Below are positions 10,134 through 19,235 of a stretch of DNA of 44,089 bases, one piece after another. How positions within the stretch are numbered: position 1 is the first letter of the stretch; the number at the start of each line of letters is the position of its first letter. The notes beneath the pieces were generated by a model. It saw only the letters and a program-made list of their open reading frames with translations, was not told where the DNA came from and ran no database searches. A program made the position numbers and the translations under genes. This DNA is from Prevotellaceae bacterium (GTDB lineage Bacteria; Bacteroidota; Bacteroidia; Bacteroidales; UBA932). Where the stretch lies: positions 1 through 44,089 of the forward strand of contig JAISXF010000115.1 in assembly GCA_031270845.1 (NCBI GenBank), in the 5' to 3' direction.

Positions 10134-11051
10134 TCATTCACTTTCATCCCTTTTCATCCATTCCATGAAGCAGTCTTCCATGGTGGGGGTGGCGGGCAGG
10201 CATTCGACGGCGGAATGCCCGCGCTGGTGGAGGAAGGCGGTGAGTTCGGCGGAGATGTCGATGTGGGGACGCCTGTCGATAACGTGGAAGCAGGCGCCGA
10301 AAGGGTAGGCGGCGTGGAGGGTAGGCCAGCTGGGGAGGTCGCACGCAAGGCGGTAGGCGTTGTCGGTACGGACGGCAAAGAGGCGGTGGGGGAATTGGGC
10401 GACGACCTGCTGCGGGGTGTCGATTTGACCGGTCTGGCCGCGGCGGATAAGGGCGACGCGGTCGCAGCGGGAGGCCTCGTCCATGTAAGGTGTTGATACG
10501 AGGATGGCGATGCCGTGCTGTTTGAGTTCGTGCAGCATCTCCCAAAATTCTTTGCGCGAGAGCGCATCGACGCCGGTGGTCGGCTCGTCGAGGAGCAGGG
10601 CGTCGGGGCGGTGGATAAGGGCGCAGCTTAAAGCGAGTTTCTGCTTCATGCCGCCGGAGAGGGCGCCGGCGCGGCGGCGGCGGAAGGGTTCGAGGGGCGC
10701 GAAGATAGGACGTATAAAGGCTTCGTTTTCGCGGACAGTAGTGCCGAAGATGGAGGCAAAGAACCGGAGGTTTTCTTCGACGGTCAGGTCGCGGTAGAGG
10801 GAGAAGCGGCCGGGCATATACCCGATGCGCCGGCGCACGGCGCGGTAATCGGCCACGGTGTTGAGGCCGTCGATGGTGGCCTCTCCGGCATCGGGCAACA
10901 GAAGCGTGGCCAGGATACGGAGCAGGGACGTTTTGCCCGCGCCGTCGGGGCCAATCAGCCCGAAGAGCTCGCCCCGGTCAACGGAAAAACGGACATCGCT
11001 CAAGGCCTGCACGGCGCCGTAGCGTTTCGAGATATTCGTTACTGCTATCAT
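10134..11051 (-). CDS. ABC transporter ATP-binding protein
   Basis: GPDGAGKTSLLRIL, LSGGMKQKLALSCALIHRPDALLLDEPTTGVD. The ORF N-terminus MNYELRITNYERRH is encoded by an ATTACGA tandem repeat; likely start is 11051 (MIAVTNISKRYG). Confidence 0.93.
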   Translation of the reverse strand: MIAVTNISKRYGAVQALSDVRFSVDRGELFGLIGPDGAGKTSLLRILATLLLPDAGEATIDGLNTVADYRAVRRRIGYMPGRFSLYRDLTVEENLRFFASIFGTTVRENEAFIRPIFAPLEPFRRRRAGALSGGMKQKLALSCALIHRPDALLLDEPTTGVDALSRKEFWEMLHELKQHGIAILVSTPYMDEASRCDRVALIRRGQTGQIDTPQQVVAQFPHRLFAVRTDNAYRLACDLPSWPTLHAAYPFGACFHVIDRRPHIDISAELTAFLHQRGHSAVECLPATPTMEDCFMEWMKRDESE

Positions 11052-11089
11052 GTGTCGTCGTTCGTAATTCGTAATTCGTAATTCGTAAT

Positions 11090-11974
11090 TCAATGGAACA
11101 GGGCTTCTCCGGGCATGCCTATCTTCAATGCGCCGTCGGGGTTGGGAACGGCAATCTTAACGGCATAGACAAGATTAACGCGCTCGTCGCGGGTTTGAAT
11201 GATTTTGGGCGTAAACTCGGCCTTGTCGGAAATCCAGCTCACAATGCCGGAGCGACGCCGGAGACTGTCGCCCGCAGGGGCGTCGAAGAGGGCTTCGGCA
11301 GGCCGGCCAATGCCGATGGCCGAGAGCTGCTTTTCGGAAACATATACGGTTAGTATCATCCGCGAGAGGTCTCCGATTTTGTAGAGTGGTTTTCCGGGGG
11401 CGACCAGCTCGCCGGCTTCGGCATATTTGACGAGCACGGTGCCGGCAAGGGGGTTTGTGATGCGGCATTTGGTGATGTTATGGTCGATTTGCGCGATTTG
11501 GCTATCGACGGTTGCCAGCTGGCTATCGAGGGCGTCGCGCTGGGATGCGGTAACGGCCATCTGGCGTTTAGCGATTGCGACGGCGCCGGCCACATCGTCG
11601 AGTTGCTTTTGGGTGGCGGCGTTGTCGCGGTAAAGGTTTTGGAGGCGGGCGGCGTCGGTTTCGATATTGCGGAGTTGCTGACGCTGCACCTCCAACTGTG
11701 CGGCCAGGACAGGAGCCTGCGCGGCTATCGACGCCCGCTGCGCGAGGAGGATTTGTTTTTGCAGATAGCCGTCGGTAGTATCTATCAGCCCGGCCCGATC
11801 GCCGGCAGCGAGCGTGGCGCCTTCGTCGGCGTGCAGTTCGAGGAGCTGGCCGGAGGCCTGTGCGAAGACGATGACTTCGGTTGTTTCAAAGTTGCCACTG
11901 GCGTCGGACGCGGTTTCGCCGCTCCCGCACGAGGCGAGTGTAAGAAGCGTGATTAATGGAATGATGTGTTTCAT
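11090..11974 (-). CDS. HlyD/YbhG-like periplasmic adaptor lipoprotein
   Basis: MKHIIPLITLLTLASCGSG lipobox; coiled-coil hairpin; NPLAGTVLVKYAEAGELVAPGKPLYKIGDL. Confidence 0.9.
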   Translation of the reverse strand: MKHIIPLITLLTLASCGSGETASDASGNFETTEVIVFAQASGQLLELHADEGATLAAGDRAGLIDTTDGYLQKQILLAQRASIAAQAPVLAAQLEVQRQQLRNIETDAARLQNLYRDNAATQKQLDDVAGAVAIAKRQMAVTASQRDALDSQLATVDSQIAQIDHNITKCRITNPLAGTVLVKYAEAGELVAPGKPLYKIGDLSRMILTVYVSEKQLSAIGIGRPAEALFDAPAGDSLRRRSGIVSWISDKAEFTPKIIQTRDERVNLVYAVKIAVPNPDGALKIGMPGEALFH

Positions 11975-11993
11975 GGCTGTTGATTTGTTTAAT

Positions 11994-13271
11994 TCATAAT
12001 TCATAATTCATAATTAAAGAAAGGTCGATTTGCGCCTTTATCATTTTAATCCGATGAATTTCATGGTTGATTCGGGCGATAGTTTGGGCGTTGAGGTCGG
12101 CGATGTAGTCGCTGGCAGTGAGGACGCCGTTGGCGAGTTGCGACGCGCTTTCGGCCGTGATGCGTTCGCGCAGGGCGATGATTTGCGCATCGTGTTGCAC
12201 GGCGCTGCGGGCGGCTTGAAGCGCGTGCCGGGCGTCGGCGGCCTGTGTTTGGAGCTGGTCGTCGAAGGCGGCTTTGTGGTTGGCGGCCATTCGCGCCTGC
12301 GTTTTGCGGATACTGCGTTCTTTTTGTGTCTGTCCCCAATTCCATGGCGTCCACGAGAGGCGGACCCCGGCGATGTAATAGGGGTCGAAGCCGGGCGAGA
12401 GCATATTCAGCGCGGGGCGTCCATAGCCGGCCTGGCCAAAGAGGGCGACGCGGGGCAGAAGCTCCGACTCGAGCAGGTCGCCGGTCGCCAGCAGGCGCTC
12501 CTGCTGTATGTCGAAGGCGGCCAATTCGGGGCGGCGGCTGACAATTTCCGTATCGGGCGCCGGCGGCGGCACGGGCGCCACAAGCACAGGAGCCTCGGCA
12601 AACGCCATCCGCGTAAGCGATGCGAGCATCTGCAAACAGGCCGCAAACAGTTCTCCGGCTTCGGCGAGCTGCTGCTCGGCACGCAGTTTTTCGACCTGCA
12701 AGAGGTGTAAATCGCGGGGTTGCAGCGCTCCGTTTGTTACGGCCGACGTGGCTTTGCGGATATTTTCCGCAAGGGTCGCTATTTGGAGCGCGATAATTTG
12801 GCGCTGTGCCTGGTATATCAGTCCGGCAAAATAAATTTGGGCGATTTGCCGCTTCACCCCTTGCCGGTCGGCCTGTAGCCGGAGCGCGGCCTCGCGGCTG
12901 TTGAGGCGCTCAAGGCGCTTGCTGTGCGCGGTTTGACCGGCATCGTAGAGAATTTGCTCAATATCGAGGGCGACTTTATACTGGTCGTTCGTCGGCATGT
13001 CGATTGCGAGGGGGAAGGGCGCGGCGGAGAGGTCGATCGACGTAACATCGGACTGGTACGACGCCTGCGCCGTAACGGCAAGGCGGGGATAGTAGCGGGC
13101 AGTCAACGCCGCGAGCTTTAACCGCAGGGACTCGTCGATTAACAGCGTGTTGGCGCTCAGGGGGCCGGCGGCCTCGAACAGCTCCCAACAGCGTGAGAGC
13201 GTGAGCGTATCGGCCGCATGCGCGACCTCTATGATAAGCCCGCAGGCGAGCAGGAGCAGGTGTTTTTTCAT
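11994..13271 (-). CDS. TolC-family outer membrane efflux protein
   Basis: MKKHLLLLACGLIIEVAHA signal; TolC repeats (YPRLAVTAQASYQSD..., LSWTPWNWGQTQKERSIRKTQ). C-terminal residues SLIMNYEL are encoded by the adjacent ATTCATA repeat. Confidence 0.88.
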   Translation of the reverse strand: MKKHLLLLACGLIIEVAHAADTLTLSRCWELFEAAGPLSANTLLIDESLRLKLAALTARYYPRLAVTAQASYQSDVTSIDLSAAPFPLAIDMPTNDQYKVALDIEQILYDAGQTAHSKRLERLNSREAALRLQADRQGVKRQIAQIYFAGLIYQAQRQIIALQIATLAENIRKATSAVTNGALQPRDLHLLQVEKLRAEQQLAEAGELFAACLQMLASLTRMAFAEAPVLVAPVPPPAPDTEIVSRRPELAAFDIQQERLLATGDLLESELLPRVALFGQAGYGRPALNMLSPGFDPYYIAGVRLSWTPWNWGQTQKERSIRKTQARMAANHKAAFDDQLQTQAADARHALQAARSAVQHDAQIIALRERITAESASQLANGVLTASDYIADLNAQTIARINHEIHRIKMIKAQIDLSLIMNYEL

Positions 13272-13284
13272 AGTCAATATCAAT

Positions 13285-13947
13285 TTATGAGGGTTGCTCC
13301 GGCTCAAGAATCGCGTTCAGCACTAATTCGATGACATGCTGGCTGCGGTTTTTTATTATCCGCCGGGAATGACTCTCGGATATGACGCCGGCGGCGATAA
13401 GTACGGGTTGCACAACGAAGGGAAAAATGTTTAACGACAGAATCATCATCAGCACTTCGACGGGTTCTACCGGACGCACAATGTGCGCCCGAATAGCGGC
13501 GTGCATTTCTTTTTCGAATGCTTTGAAGAAGCGATTAAAGGGGTTGCCGCCGGCGTTGTTGTCTTCGAGGACGGCATTTTTTAACAGGTCGGGATTTTTG
13601 CGTACCTCGTTGATGATAAAAAGGGGAATACCCGGATTGAGCTGCAGTATCCGCCAGTGCGTGTCGATAAAGAATTTGATTTTCTCGATAAACGGCATTG
13701 GCTCTTCCATGATATTGACGAACGAGCCGAAGAACATCCCTGCTTTTTGCCGGAAGACCATCTCGAAGAGCTGCCGTTTCGTTTGAAAATAATAATGGAG
13801 CATCGCCGAGGTAACGCCGGCGCGCCGAGCGATAGCGGTGGTTCGGGCGCCGTCGTAGCCGACCGCCAGAAATTCTTCTTCGGCCGCTTGCAGAATTTGC
13901 GCTCTGACGTCGGCCTTAACGGTGTCTTTTTTCTTATCCATAATCAA
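13285..13947 (-). CDS. TetR/AcrR family transcriptional regulator (CecR/YbiH-like)
   Basis: ILQAAEEEFLAVGYDGARTTAIARRAGVTSAMLHYYFQTKRQLF is a TetR HTH. Confidence 0.93.
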   Translation of the reverse strand: MIMDKKKDTVKADVRAQILQAAEEEFLAVGYDGARTTAIARRAGVTSAMLHYYFQTKRQLFEMVFRQKAGMFFGSFVNIMEEPMPFIEKIKFFIDTHWRILQLNPGIPLFIINEVRKNPDLLKNAVLEDNNAGGNPFNRFFKAFEKEMHAAIRAHIVRPVEPVEVLMMILSLNIFPFVVQPVLIAAGVISESHSRRIIKNRSQHVIELVLNAILEPEQPS

Positions 13948-14014
13948 TGATTTTAAATGGGTTATTTGTGTTTAATTAGTTGGTTTAATAAAAATATTTA
14001 ATAAAATTGTTAAT

Positions 14015-14023
14015 GCAAAGGTA
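14015..14023 (-). promoter_or_regulatory. Promoter -7 element (TACCTTTGC on minus strand) of the tetR/efflux operon
   Basis: gcaaaggta on plus strand about 68 bp upstream of the tetR start. Confidence 0.55.
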
Positions 14024-14067
14024 GCGCTTTTTTTGAACCTGCAAAAAAAAGTGTACCGCTTTGGGAA

Positions 14068-14241
14068 AAAAGTTGCGCAACAATGCGCAACTTCGGAGCA
14101 AAGTTGCGCAACTTCAGAGCAAAGTTGCGCAACTTCGGAGCAAAGTTGCGCAACTTCGGAGCAAAGTTGCGCAACTTCGGAGCAAAGTTGCGCAACTTCA
14201 GAGCAAAGTTGCGCAACTTCAGAGCAAAGTTGCGCAACTTT
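14068..14241. repeat. Array 1: 21-bp tandem repeats AAAGTTGCGCAACTTC[G/A]GAGC with palindromic core AAGTTGCGCAACTT; 7 phase-perfect units (14100-14240) plus about 2 degenerate units
   Basis: Direct reading; cores begin every 21 bp from 14100 to 14226. Confidence 0.97.
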
Positions 14242-14297
14242 TCGGCATTTGAAAATCCCGAACAGACACCGATACTTATCCTGTCCTGAACGGGATG

Positions 14298-15794
14298 TTA
14301 CATTTTACGCCGGATTTTTAATTTTACGGCGATTACTTTCAGCGTCCGTTGCACATCGTCGGAAACCTTGGCGATGTATAATAATGCGGCGCCGGCGAGG
14401 GCTAAAAACAGTGTCCGGCAGAAGCCGTCAAGCCACGGGTTGGCCAGGGTAAACCAAAAAGCGTTCAGGCCGATTAAAAGGAGGAAAATAAGTATCAACT
14501 TCAACGTTCCCAGCGAATAGGGGTTGCCTTTTACTTTTTTGAGGACAATCCATTGCTGGGCGCCGTACGAGAGCAGGCAACTGATGGTGGTGGCAATGGC
14601 GGCGCCGGCAATGCCGAAGAGCGGGATGAAGAATGCATTGGTGAGGACGCCTATCGCGATGATAAAGAAGGTGAAATACAGGCTCCAATAGTAGTATCTG
14701 GAGAAACTGATAAGGATGCCGCCAAAGCCCAGGGTAATTTCAATCAGTTTCGCGATTCCGATAAAGAAAACGACCCATTTTCCTTCCGCGTAAACGGCGC
14801 CATTGGGGATGATGGCGAAGATGTTGTCGATGTTCGTCCATACGAAAATGAAAATCAATCCGCCAATCATTAGCTGGTGGAGGGATACTTTTTTATAGAG
14901 GGCGTTGGCGGTTTCAAAATCAGCTTCTTTCAGGGCGTTGGCGGCTAACGGAGAAGAGATGGATGTTATCGACCGCGAGGGGATGTCGATAATGGCGGCC
15001 ATGTAGAACGCGATGGAAAATATGCCGGCATGGCTTAAGCCTAATTGTGAGCTAATCATAAAGAGGTCGAGCCGGTTGAGGATAGTGCCGCCCAAAGCGC
15101 CGATAATTAAAAACGCGGTGTATCGGGCAATGTCTTTGCGCAGGGGTTTTGAGACGAACGAGGGGTTGTGTCGCAAGGAAGTAACCGATGTTTTATAGAT
15201 GTATGCCAGCAGTACCAGCAGCGCCAGGCCGTAAGTAATAACGACGCCGGCGACTAACCCGTCGCGCGAGATAATGTGGTTTCCGTAGAGCAGGTACACG
15301 GCCATTAACAGCAGGCGGACGATGACTTCGCGGTTCAGCTTGGGCATGGCTATCCGCATGTTGATATTGGAGTAGGTTTCGAATACGGCTACATATACGA
15401 TAAAGAAAATCAGCGGGACAATCCAGTAATAGTACGAAATAAAGAGGGCTGATTTTTCTGCGAAAAAGAGGGTAACCGGTTGCCGCAGGAGCAGGTACAG
15501 GGGGATGAAAATCAGGCATCCGATAAGCGGCAATACCAGCAAATAGAAGAAGAAGCCGTTGTGTTTTGTTTTTTCATTTTTGAAATACGGAAAGAACCGC
15601 ATCGCCGACGCCGAAGTGCCTAATTGTGCCAGGGTGGCGAACATCATCCCGGCTTCGAGGATGACTTTGGTCAGGCCGATGTCTTCCGGCTTAAGGAAGC
15701 GGGTAACTACGAACATCGTGGTGATAAAACCGATAAATGCTCCGATATAGGTTATAACCGTTCCTTTGATGCTCTGGCGGATGACTATTCCCAT
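14298..15794 (-). CDS. Polysaccharide flippase/oligosaccharide transporter (Wzx/MATE-like)
   Basis: Multiple TM segments; GTVITYIGAFIGFITTMFVVTRFLKPEDIGLTKVILEAGMMFATLAQLGTSASAMRFFPYF. Confidence 0.87.
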   Translation of the reverse strand: MGIVIRQSIKGTVITYIGAFIGFITTMFVVTRFLKPEDIGLTKVILEAGMMFATLAQLGTSASAMRFFPYFKNEKTKHNGFFFYLLVLPLIGCLIFIPLYLLLRQPVTLFFAEKSALFISYYYWIVPLIFFIVYVAVFETYSNINMRIAMPKLNREVIVRLLLMAVYLLYGNHIISRDGLVAGVVITYGLALLVLLAYIYKTSVTSLRHNPSFVSKPLRKDIARYTAFLIIGALGGTILNRLDLFMISSQLGLSHAGIFSIAFYMAAIIDIPSRSITSISSPLAANALKEADFETANALYKKVSLHQLMIGGLIFIFVWTNIDNIFAIIPNGAVYAEGKWVVFFIGIAKLIEITLGFGGILISFSRYYYWSLYFTFFIIAIGVLTNAFFIPLFGIAGAAIATTISCLLSYGAQQWIVLKKVKGNPYSLGTLKLILIFLLLIGLNAFWFTLANPWLDGFCRTLFLALAGAALLYIAKVSDDVQRTLKVIAVKLKIRRKM

Positions 15795-15815
15795 GCTTTG
15801 GCTGTATTTTGGCGG

Positions 15816-16769
15816 TTATTCGGGGCGGCTTGCGGGCGGGGTTTTGGCCTTACGCAGGGCCTGACAGAGTTCCGCAATGCCCCGCTCAAGGCTGTATTCC
15901 GGCACAAAGCCCAAGGCGCGGAGTTTGCTGTTGTCGATAGTATAGCGTGCCGGCGCCCTGTCGGTTAAGGGGGCGGCGGCGGTAACCGGCGGGCTTTGGG
16001 GGGCGGTTGCCCGTATTTTTTCTGCCAGTTCTAAAATCGAATGCGTAATGCCGGAGCTGATGTGATACACTTCGTTATTCGCTCCTTTTTCCAGCAGCGT
16101 TTGCACGGCGCGGCATACGTCGTGGCCGTGGATAAAGTCGCGCAGGGGCGAGCCATCGGATTTCAATACCATTTTTCCGTCATCGACCATACTCCGGCAG
16201 AGGTCGTTTACTACTAACCACCAGCAGTTGTTGTCGGGAAATACCGGAGCGCCGTAGCTGTTCGACAGCCTGGCGACAGAGCAGGCGACGCCGCTGTGGT
16301 CGCCGAAGTAGCGGCAAACGGTTTCGCTAAGGTAGTGTGTCAGGGCGTAAGGGGAGGCGCAGCAGAGCGGATGCGTTTCGGTAACCGTGCCGCTCAGCGC
16401 CGGACCATATACATGGATGGTTGAGAAGTAAAGGAATTTTTTCAATCCCTGTCGGGAAAAGACATCGAGCAGCGTCCATGTCGGCGTTACATTGATTGAC
16501 GTTACCAGCGCCGGTTCGCCGTTCGACTGATGATGGTCGAGCGAGACGAGGTGAACGATTGCATCATACCGCCGTTCGGCTATTTTCTTTAAGGTGTCGG
16601 TGTCGCGCACATCACAGACGAAGAGGTTTTCAAACCCCTGCCGCCAGTGTTCGTCGTCGGGGATATGCGGATAGCAGAGGCCGCTCAGGCGGTAGCCCTG
16701 CTGCGAGAGGTAGCGGCCTATCTGTGCGCCGATGTACCCGTTTGCGCCGGTGAGCAGTACTTTCATCAT
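15816..16769 (-). CDS. NAD-dependent epimerase/dehydratase (SDR; probable NDP-sugar 4-reductase/epimerase)
   Basis: MMKVLLTGANGYIGAQIGRYL Rossmann motif; YALTHYLSETVCRYFG (YxxxK region altered). ORF opens at 16886, but the likely start is 16766/16769, overlapping the upstream stop. Confidence 0.85.
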   Translation of the reverse strand: MMKVLLTGANGYIGAQIGRYLSQQGYRLSGLCYPHIPDDEHWRQGFENLFVCDVRDTDTLKKIAERRYDAIVHLVSLDHHQSNGEPALVTSINVTPTWTLLDVFSRQGLKKFLYFSTIHVYGPALSGTVTETHPLCCASPYALTHYLSETVCRYFGDHSGVACSVARLSNSYGAPVFPDNNCWWLVVNDLCRSMVDDGKMVLKSDGSPLRDFIHGHDVCRAVQTLLEKGANNEVYHISSGITHSILELAEKIRATAPQSPPVTAAAPLTDRAPARYTIDNSKLRALGFVPEYSLERGIAELCQALRKAKTPPASRPE

Positions 16770-17206
16770 GACCAATGGTAGGGGATGTCGGCAATCGGCA
16801 GGCGCTCCATTTCGTCGGGTGCGTGTTCCATGCTGGCGATGTTGAGCAGGCGGTTGTCGTCGTCCAATCCCTGAAATGCCATCCATACCTGCGGCGGCAC
16901 GGTAAGGCGCTGGTAATTGTCTATCGACAGTATAAATTCGTTCATGCAGCCTTTGGTGGGGCTGGTGCTGCGATCGTCGAAGAGAACGAACCGGATTTTA
17001 CCTGTCGGCACGATTATATTCAGCGTCATCTCCCGATGCTTTTTCCATGCCTTAATGTCGCCCTTGCCGACGGTCGAGAAATAGGCTTCGCCAAAGCCTG
17101 CAAAGCCGGCATCGCTTTTTTTCATACCGTGGAACACATCGCCCTGTGGGTGCCGAATCTGCCGCAAGGGGGTAAGGATGACTCCGTCTATTGTTCTTGT
17201 ATCCAT
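16766..17206 (-). CDS. dTDP-4-dehydrorhamnose 3,5-epimerase-related (RmlC-like cupin) protein
   Basis: MDTRTIDGVILTPLRQIRHPQGDVFHGMKKSDAGFAGFGEAYFSTVGKGDIKAWKKHREMTLNIIVPTGKIRFVLFDDR; likely start at the internal Met. Confidence 0.8.
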   Translation of the reverse strand: MDTRTIDGVILTPLRQIRHPQGDVFHGMKKSDAGFAGFGEAYFSTVGKGDIKAWKKHREMTLNIIVPTGKIRFVLFDDRSTSPTKGCMNEFILSIDNYQRLTVPPQVWMAFQGLDDDNRLLNIASMEHAPDEMERLPIADIPYHWS

Positions 17207-18330
17207 AGTTGTTTTTGTTTGATAGCAAGCTGTTCGTAGGTTTTGATTTGCGCCACGGTGAGGGCGAACCCGCTTTCGGCGCTCTTTTCGGGAGCGTGAT
17301 AGAATGCGTAATACCATTCGCCGGTGAAGGCAATCAGCGCGTTGTAGTCGAGTACGGGCGTCCAGCGGAGGCGTGCGAGGGCTTTGTCGCAGTTCAGTTT
17401 CAGCAGTCCCGCTTCGTGGAAGGGGATATTGCCGGTGATTGCATAAGCGGGGTCGGGGGCGCCGGAGCGCCAGTGCCGGCTCAGGGCTTCGAGCAACTCG
17501 CGGACGGTATGGCTGTGTTCGGCTTTAGGGCCGAAATTAAACCGTTCGCCGTTCAGGCGGGCGTCGTCGTACAGCGCCTGCCCTAATAGCAGGTAGCCGG
17601 AGAGCGGTTCGAGCACGTGCTGCCATGGCCGCGTCGCCTGCGGGCTGCGGATTTCTACGGTTCGCCCTTCGCTCCACGCACGCATACAGTCGGGCACGAT
17701 GCGGTCGCGCGCCCAGTCGCCGCCGCCGACGACATTACCGGCGCGGGCAGTGGCCATGCGCACGGGCGAGTCGTCTTTTGAAAAAAAGGAATGATAATAC
17801 GATTTGCAGACTAACTCCGCCGCGCCTTTCGAGCCGCTGTACACATCCTTCCCGCCCAGGGCGTCGGTTTCACGGTAGCCCCACGGCCATTCGACATTGT
17901 CGTAGCATTTGTCGCTGGTGATGATAACTGCCGTGCATGGCCGGTTCTGCACGCGCAGGGCGTCGAGCACGTTGGCCGTGCCGACAACGTTGGTCGTAAC
18001 CGTTTCCACCGGCATTTCATACGAGCGCGACACAATGGGTTGCGCCGCCAGGTGGAACACAAAATCGGGCTGCACACCGGCGACAATGCGCCGTACCGCG
18101 CCGGTATCGCGCACGTCGGCCTCGCTGTGCGTGATGCGGCGGCGCAGCCCGAGGACATCGAACAGCGCGGGCTGCGTCGGCACGTCGAGGGAAAGGCCGT
18201 ACACCTCGGCGCCCAGCTCCAGCAGCCACGTCGTCAGCCAGCTTCCTTTGAAGCCGGTATTACCCGTTACCAGCACTTTTTTTCCGGCATAGACGTTGCC
18301 GAATACCGTATTTTTTACCAGATCACCCAT
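17188..18330 (-). CDS. rfbG: CDP-glucose 4,6-dehydratase
   Basis: VLVTGNTGFKGSWLTTWLLELGAEVYGLSLDVPTQPALFDVLGL; RPWQHVLEPLSGYLLLGQALY. Confidence 0.94.
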   Translation of the reverse strand: MGDLVKNTVFGNVYAGKKVLVTGNTGFKGSWLTTWLLELGAEVYGLSLDVPTQPALFDVLGLRRRITHSEADVRDTGAVRRIVAGVQPDFVFHLAAQPIVSRSYEMPVETVTTNVVGTANVLDALRVQNRPCTAVIITSDKCYDNVEWPWGYRETDALGGKDVYSGSKGAAELVCKSYYHSFFSKDDSPVRMATARAGNVVGGGDWARDRIVPDCMRAWSEGRTVEIRSPQATRPWQHVLEPLSGYLLLGQALYDDARLNGERFNFGPKAEHSHTVRELLEALSRHWRSGAPDPAYAITGNIPFHEAGLLKLNCDKALARLRWTPVLDYNALIAFTGEWYYAFYHAPEKSAESGFALTVAQIKTYEQLAIKQKQLWIQEQ

Positions 18331-19097
18331 GGCGCTTTACTTGTTGCGTATAATTGATTCAGAAGATTGTATTCGCGCGACGTGTCCATCGGCTGCCAGA
18401 AGCCGTCATGTTCAAAGACCATCAGCTGGCCGTCGGCCACAAGGCGCTGCATGGGTTCCTGTTCGAGGACAAGGCTTTCGTCGTCGCTGAGGTACTCGAA
18501 AAACGTGCGGTTGAATACAAAAAAGCCGCCATTGATGCGCCCGCCGCTCACTTGCGGTTTTTCGTTAAAGCCGACGACCGCCCCGGCTCCGGTTATTACC
18601 AGTTCGCCAAAACGCCCCGGCGGATAGACACCCGTGAGCGTTGCCGTTTTGCCATGCGATTTATGAAACGCGACCAACCGCGCGATGTCCACATCGCCCA
18701 CGCCGTCGCCGTAGGTGAGCATAAAGCAGTCGTCGTGGCCGATATATTTTTCAATCCGTTTTACCCTCGCGCCGGTCATGGCATTCAGGCCGGTTTCGGC
18801 CATCGTAATTGTCCAGCCCTCTTCGCTGTGCGAATTATGGCGCACGAGGCTGTTTTTTTTTCCCAGCTTCAAGGTAAAATCGCTGGCATGCGTTTCATAA
18901 TTAAAGAAAAAATCCTTAATAGCCTCGCTCTTGTAGCCGAGGCATAGCACAAACTCGTCGTAACCGAATGCGGCATAATATTTCATAATGTGCCACAGGA
19001 TAGGGTACCCGCCAACAGGCGCCATTGGCTTTGGAATATTTTCCGCCACATCGCGGATACGCGTACCGTACCCGCCGCAAAGAATAACTGTTTTCAT
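18315..19097 (-). CDS. rfbF: Glucose-1-phosphate cytidylyltransferase
   Basis: MKTVILCGGYGTRIRDVAENIPKPMAPVGGYPILWHIMKYYAAFGYDEFVLCLGYK. Confidence 0.95.
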   Translation of the reverse strand: MKTVILCGGYGTRIRDVAENIPKPMAPVGGYPILWHIMKYYAAFGYDEFVLCLGYKSEAIKDFFFNYETHASDFTLKLGKKNSLVRHNSHSEEGWTITMAETGLNAMTGARVKRIEKYIGHDDCFMLTYGDGVGDVDIARLVAFHKSHGKTATLTGVYPPGRFGELVITGAGAVVGFNEKPQVSGGRINGGFFVFNRTFFEYLSDDESLVLEQEPMQRLVADGQLMVFEHDGFWQPMDTSREYNLLNQLYATSKAPWVIW

Positions 19098-19122
19098 GTC
19101 GTATTATTTGATTTTTGACGGT

Positions 19123-19130
19123 CAAAGGTA
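19123..19130 (-). promoter_or_regulatory. Promoter -7 element (TACCTTTG, minus strand) of the rfbF-rfbG block
   Basis: caaaggta about 26 bp upstream of the rfbF ATG. Confidence 0.55.
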
Positions 19131-19219
19131 CGATTTTAATTACGAATTACGAATTACGAATTACGACAATGGGTACATCTCCATAATCCCTAACGGTATC
19201 AGGGACGTTTCTACCCCAA

Positions 19220-19235
19220 TTAGGAAGCTTCCTAA
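19220..19235. repeat. 16-bp perfect palindrome TTAGGAAGCTTCCTAA in the rfbF/ROK intergenic region
   Basis: Direct reading. Confidence 0.85.

Noticed and set aside
8834-10496. Plus-strand ORFs opposite the ABC transporter genes (8834-9346, 9429-10079, 10083-10496)
   Set aside because: Antisense to well-supported ABC permease and ATPase genes.
14068-14241. CRISPR array
   Set aside because: Units are contiguous 21-mers with a 5-nt conserved linker rather than unique ~30-nt spacers; no cas genes in the window.
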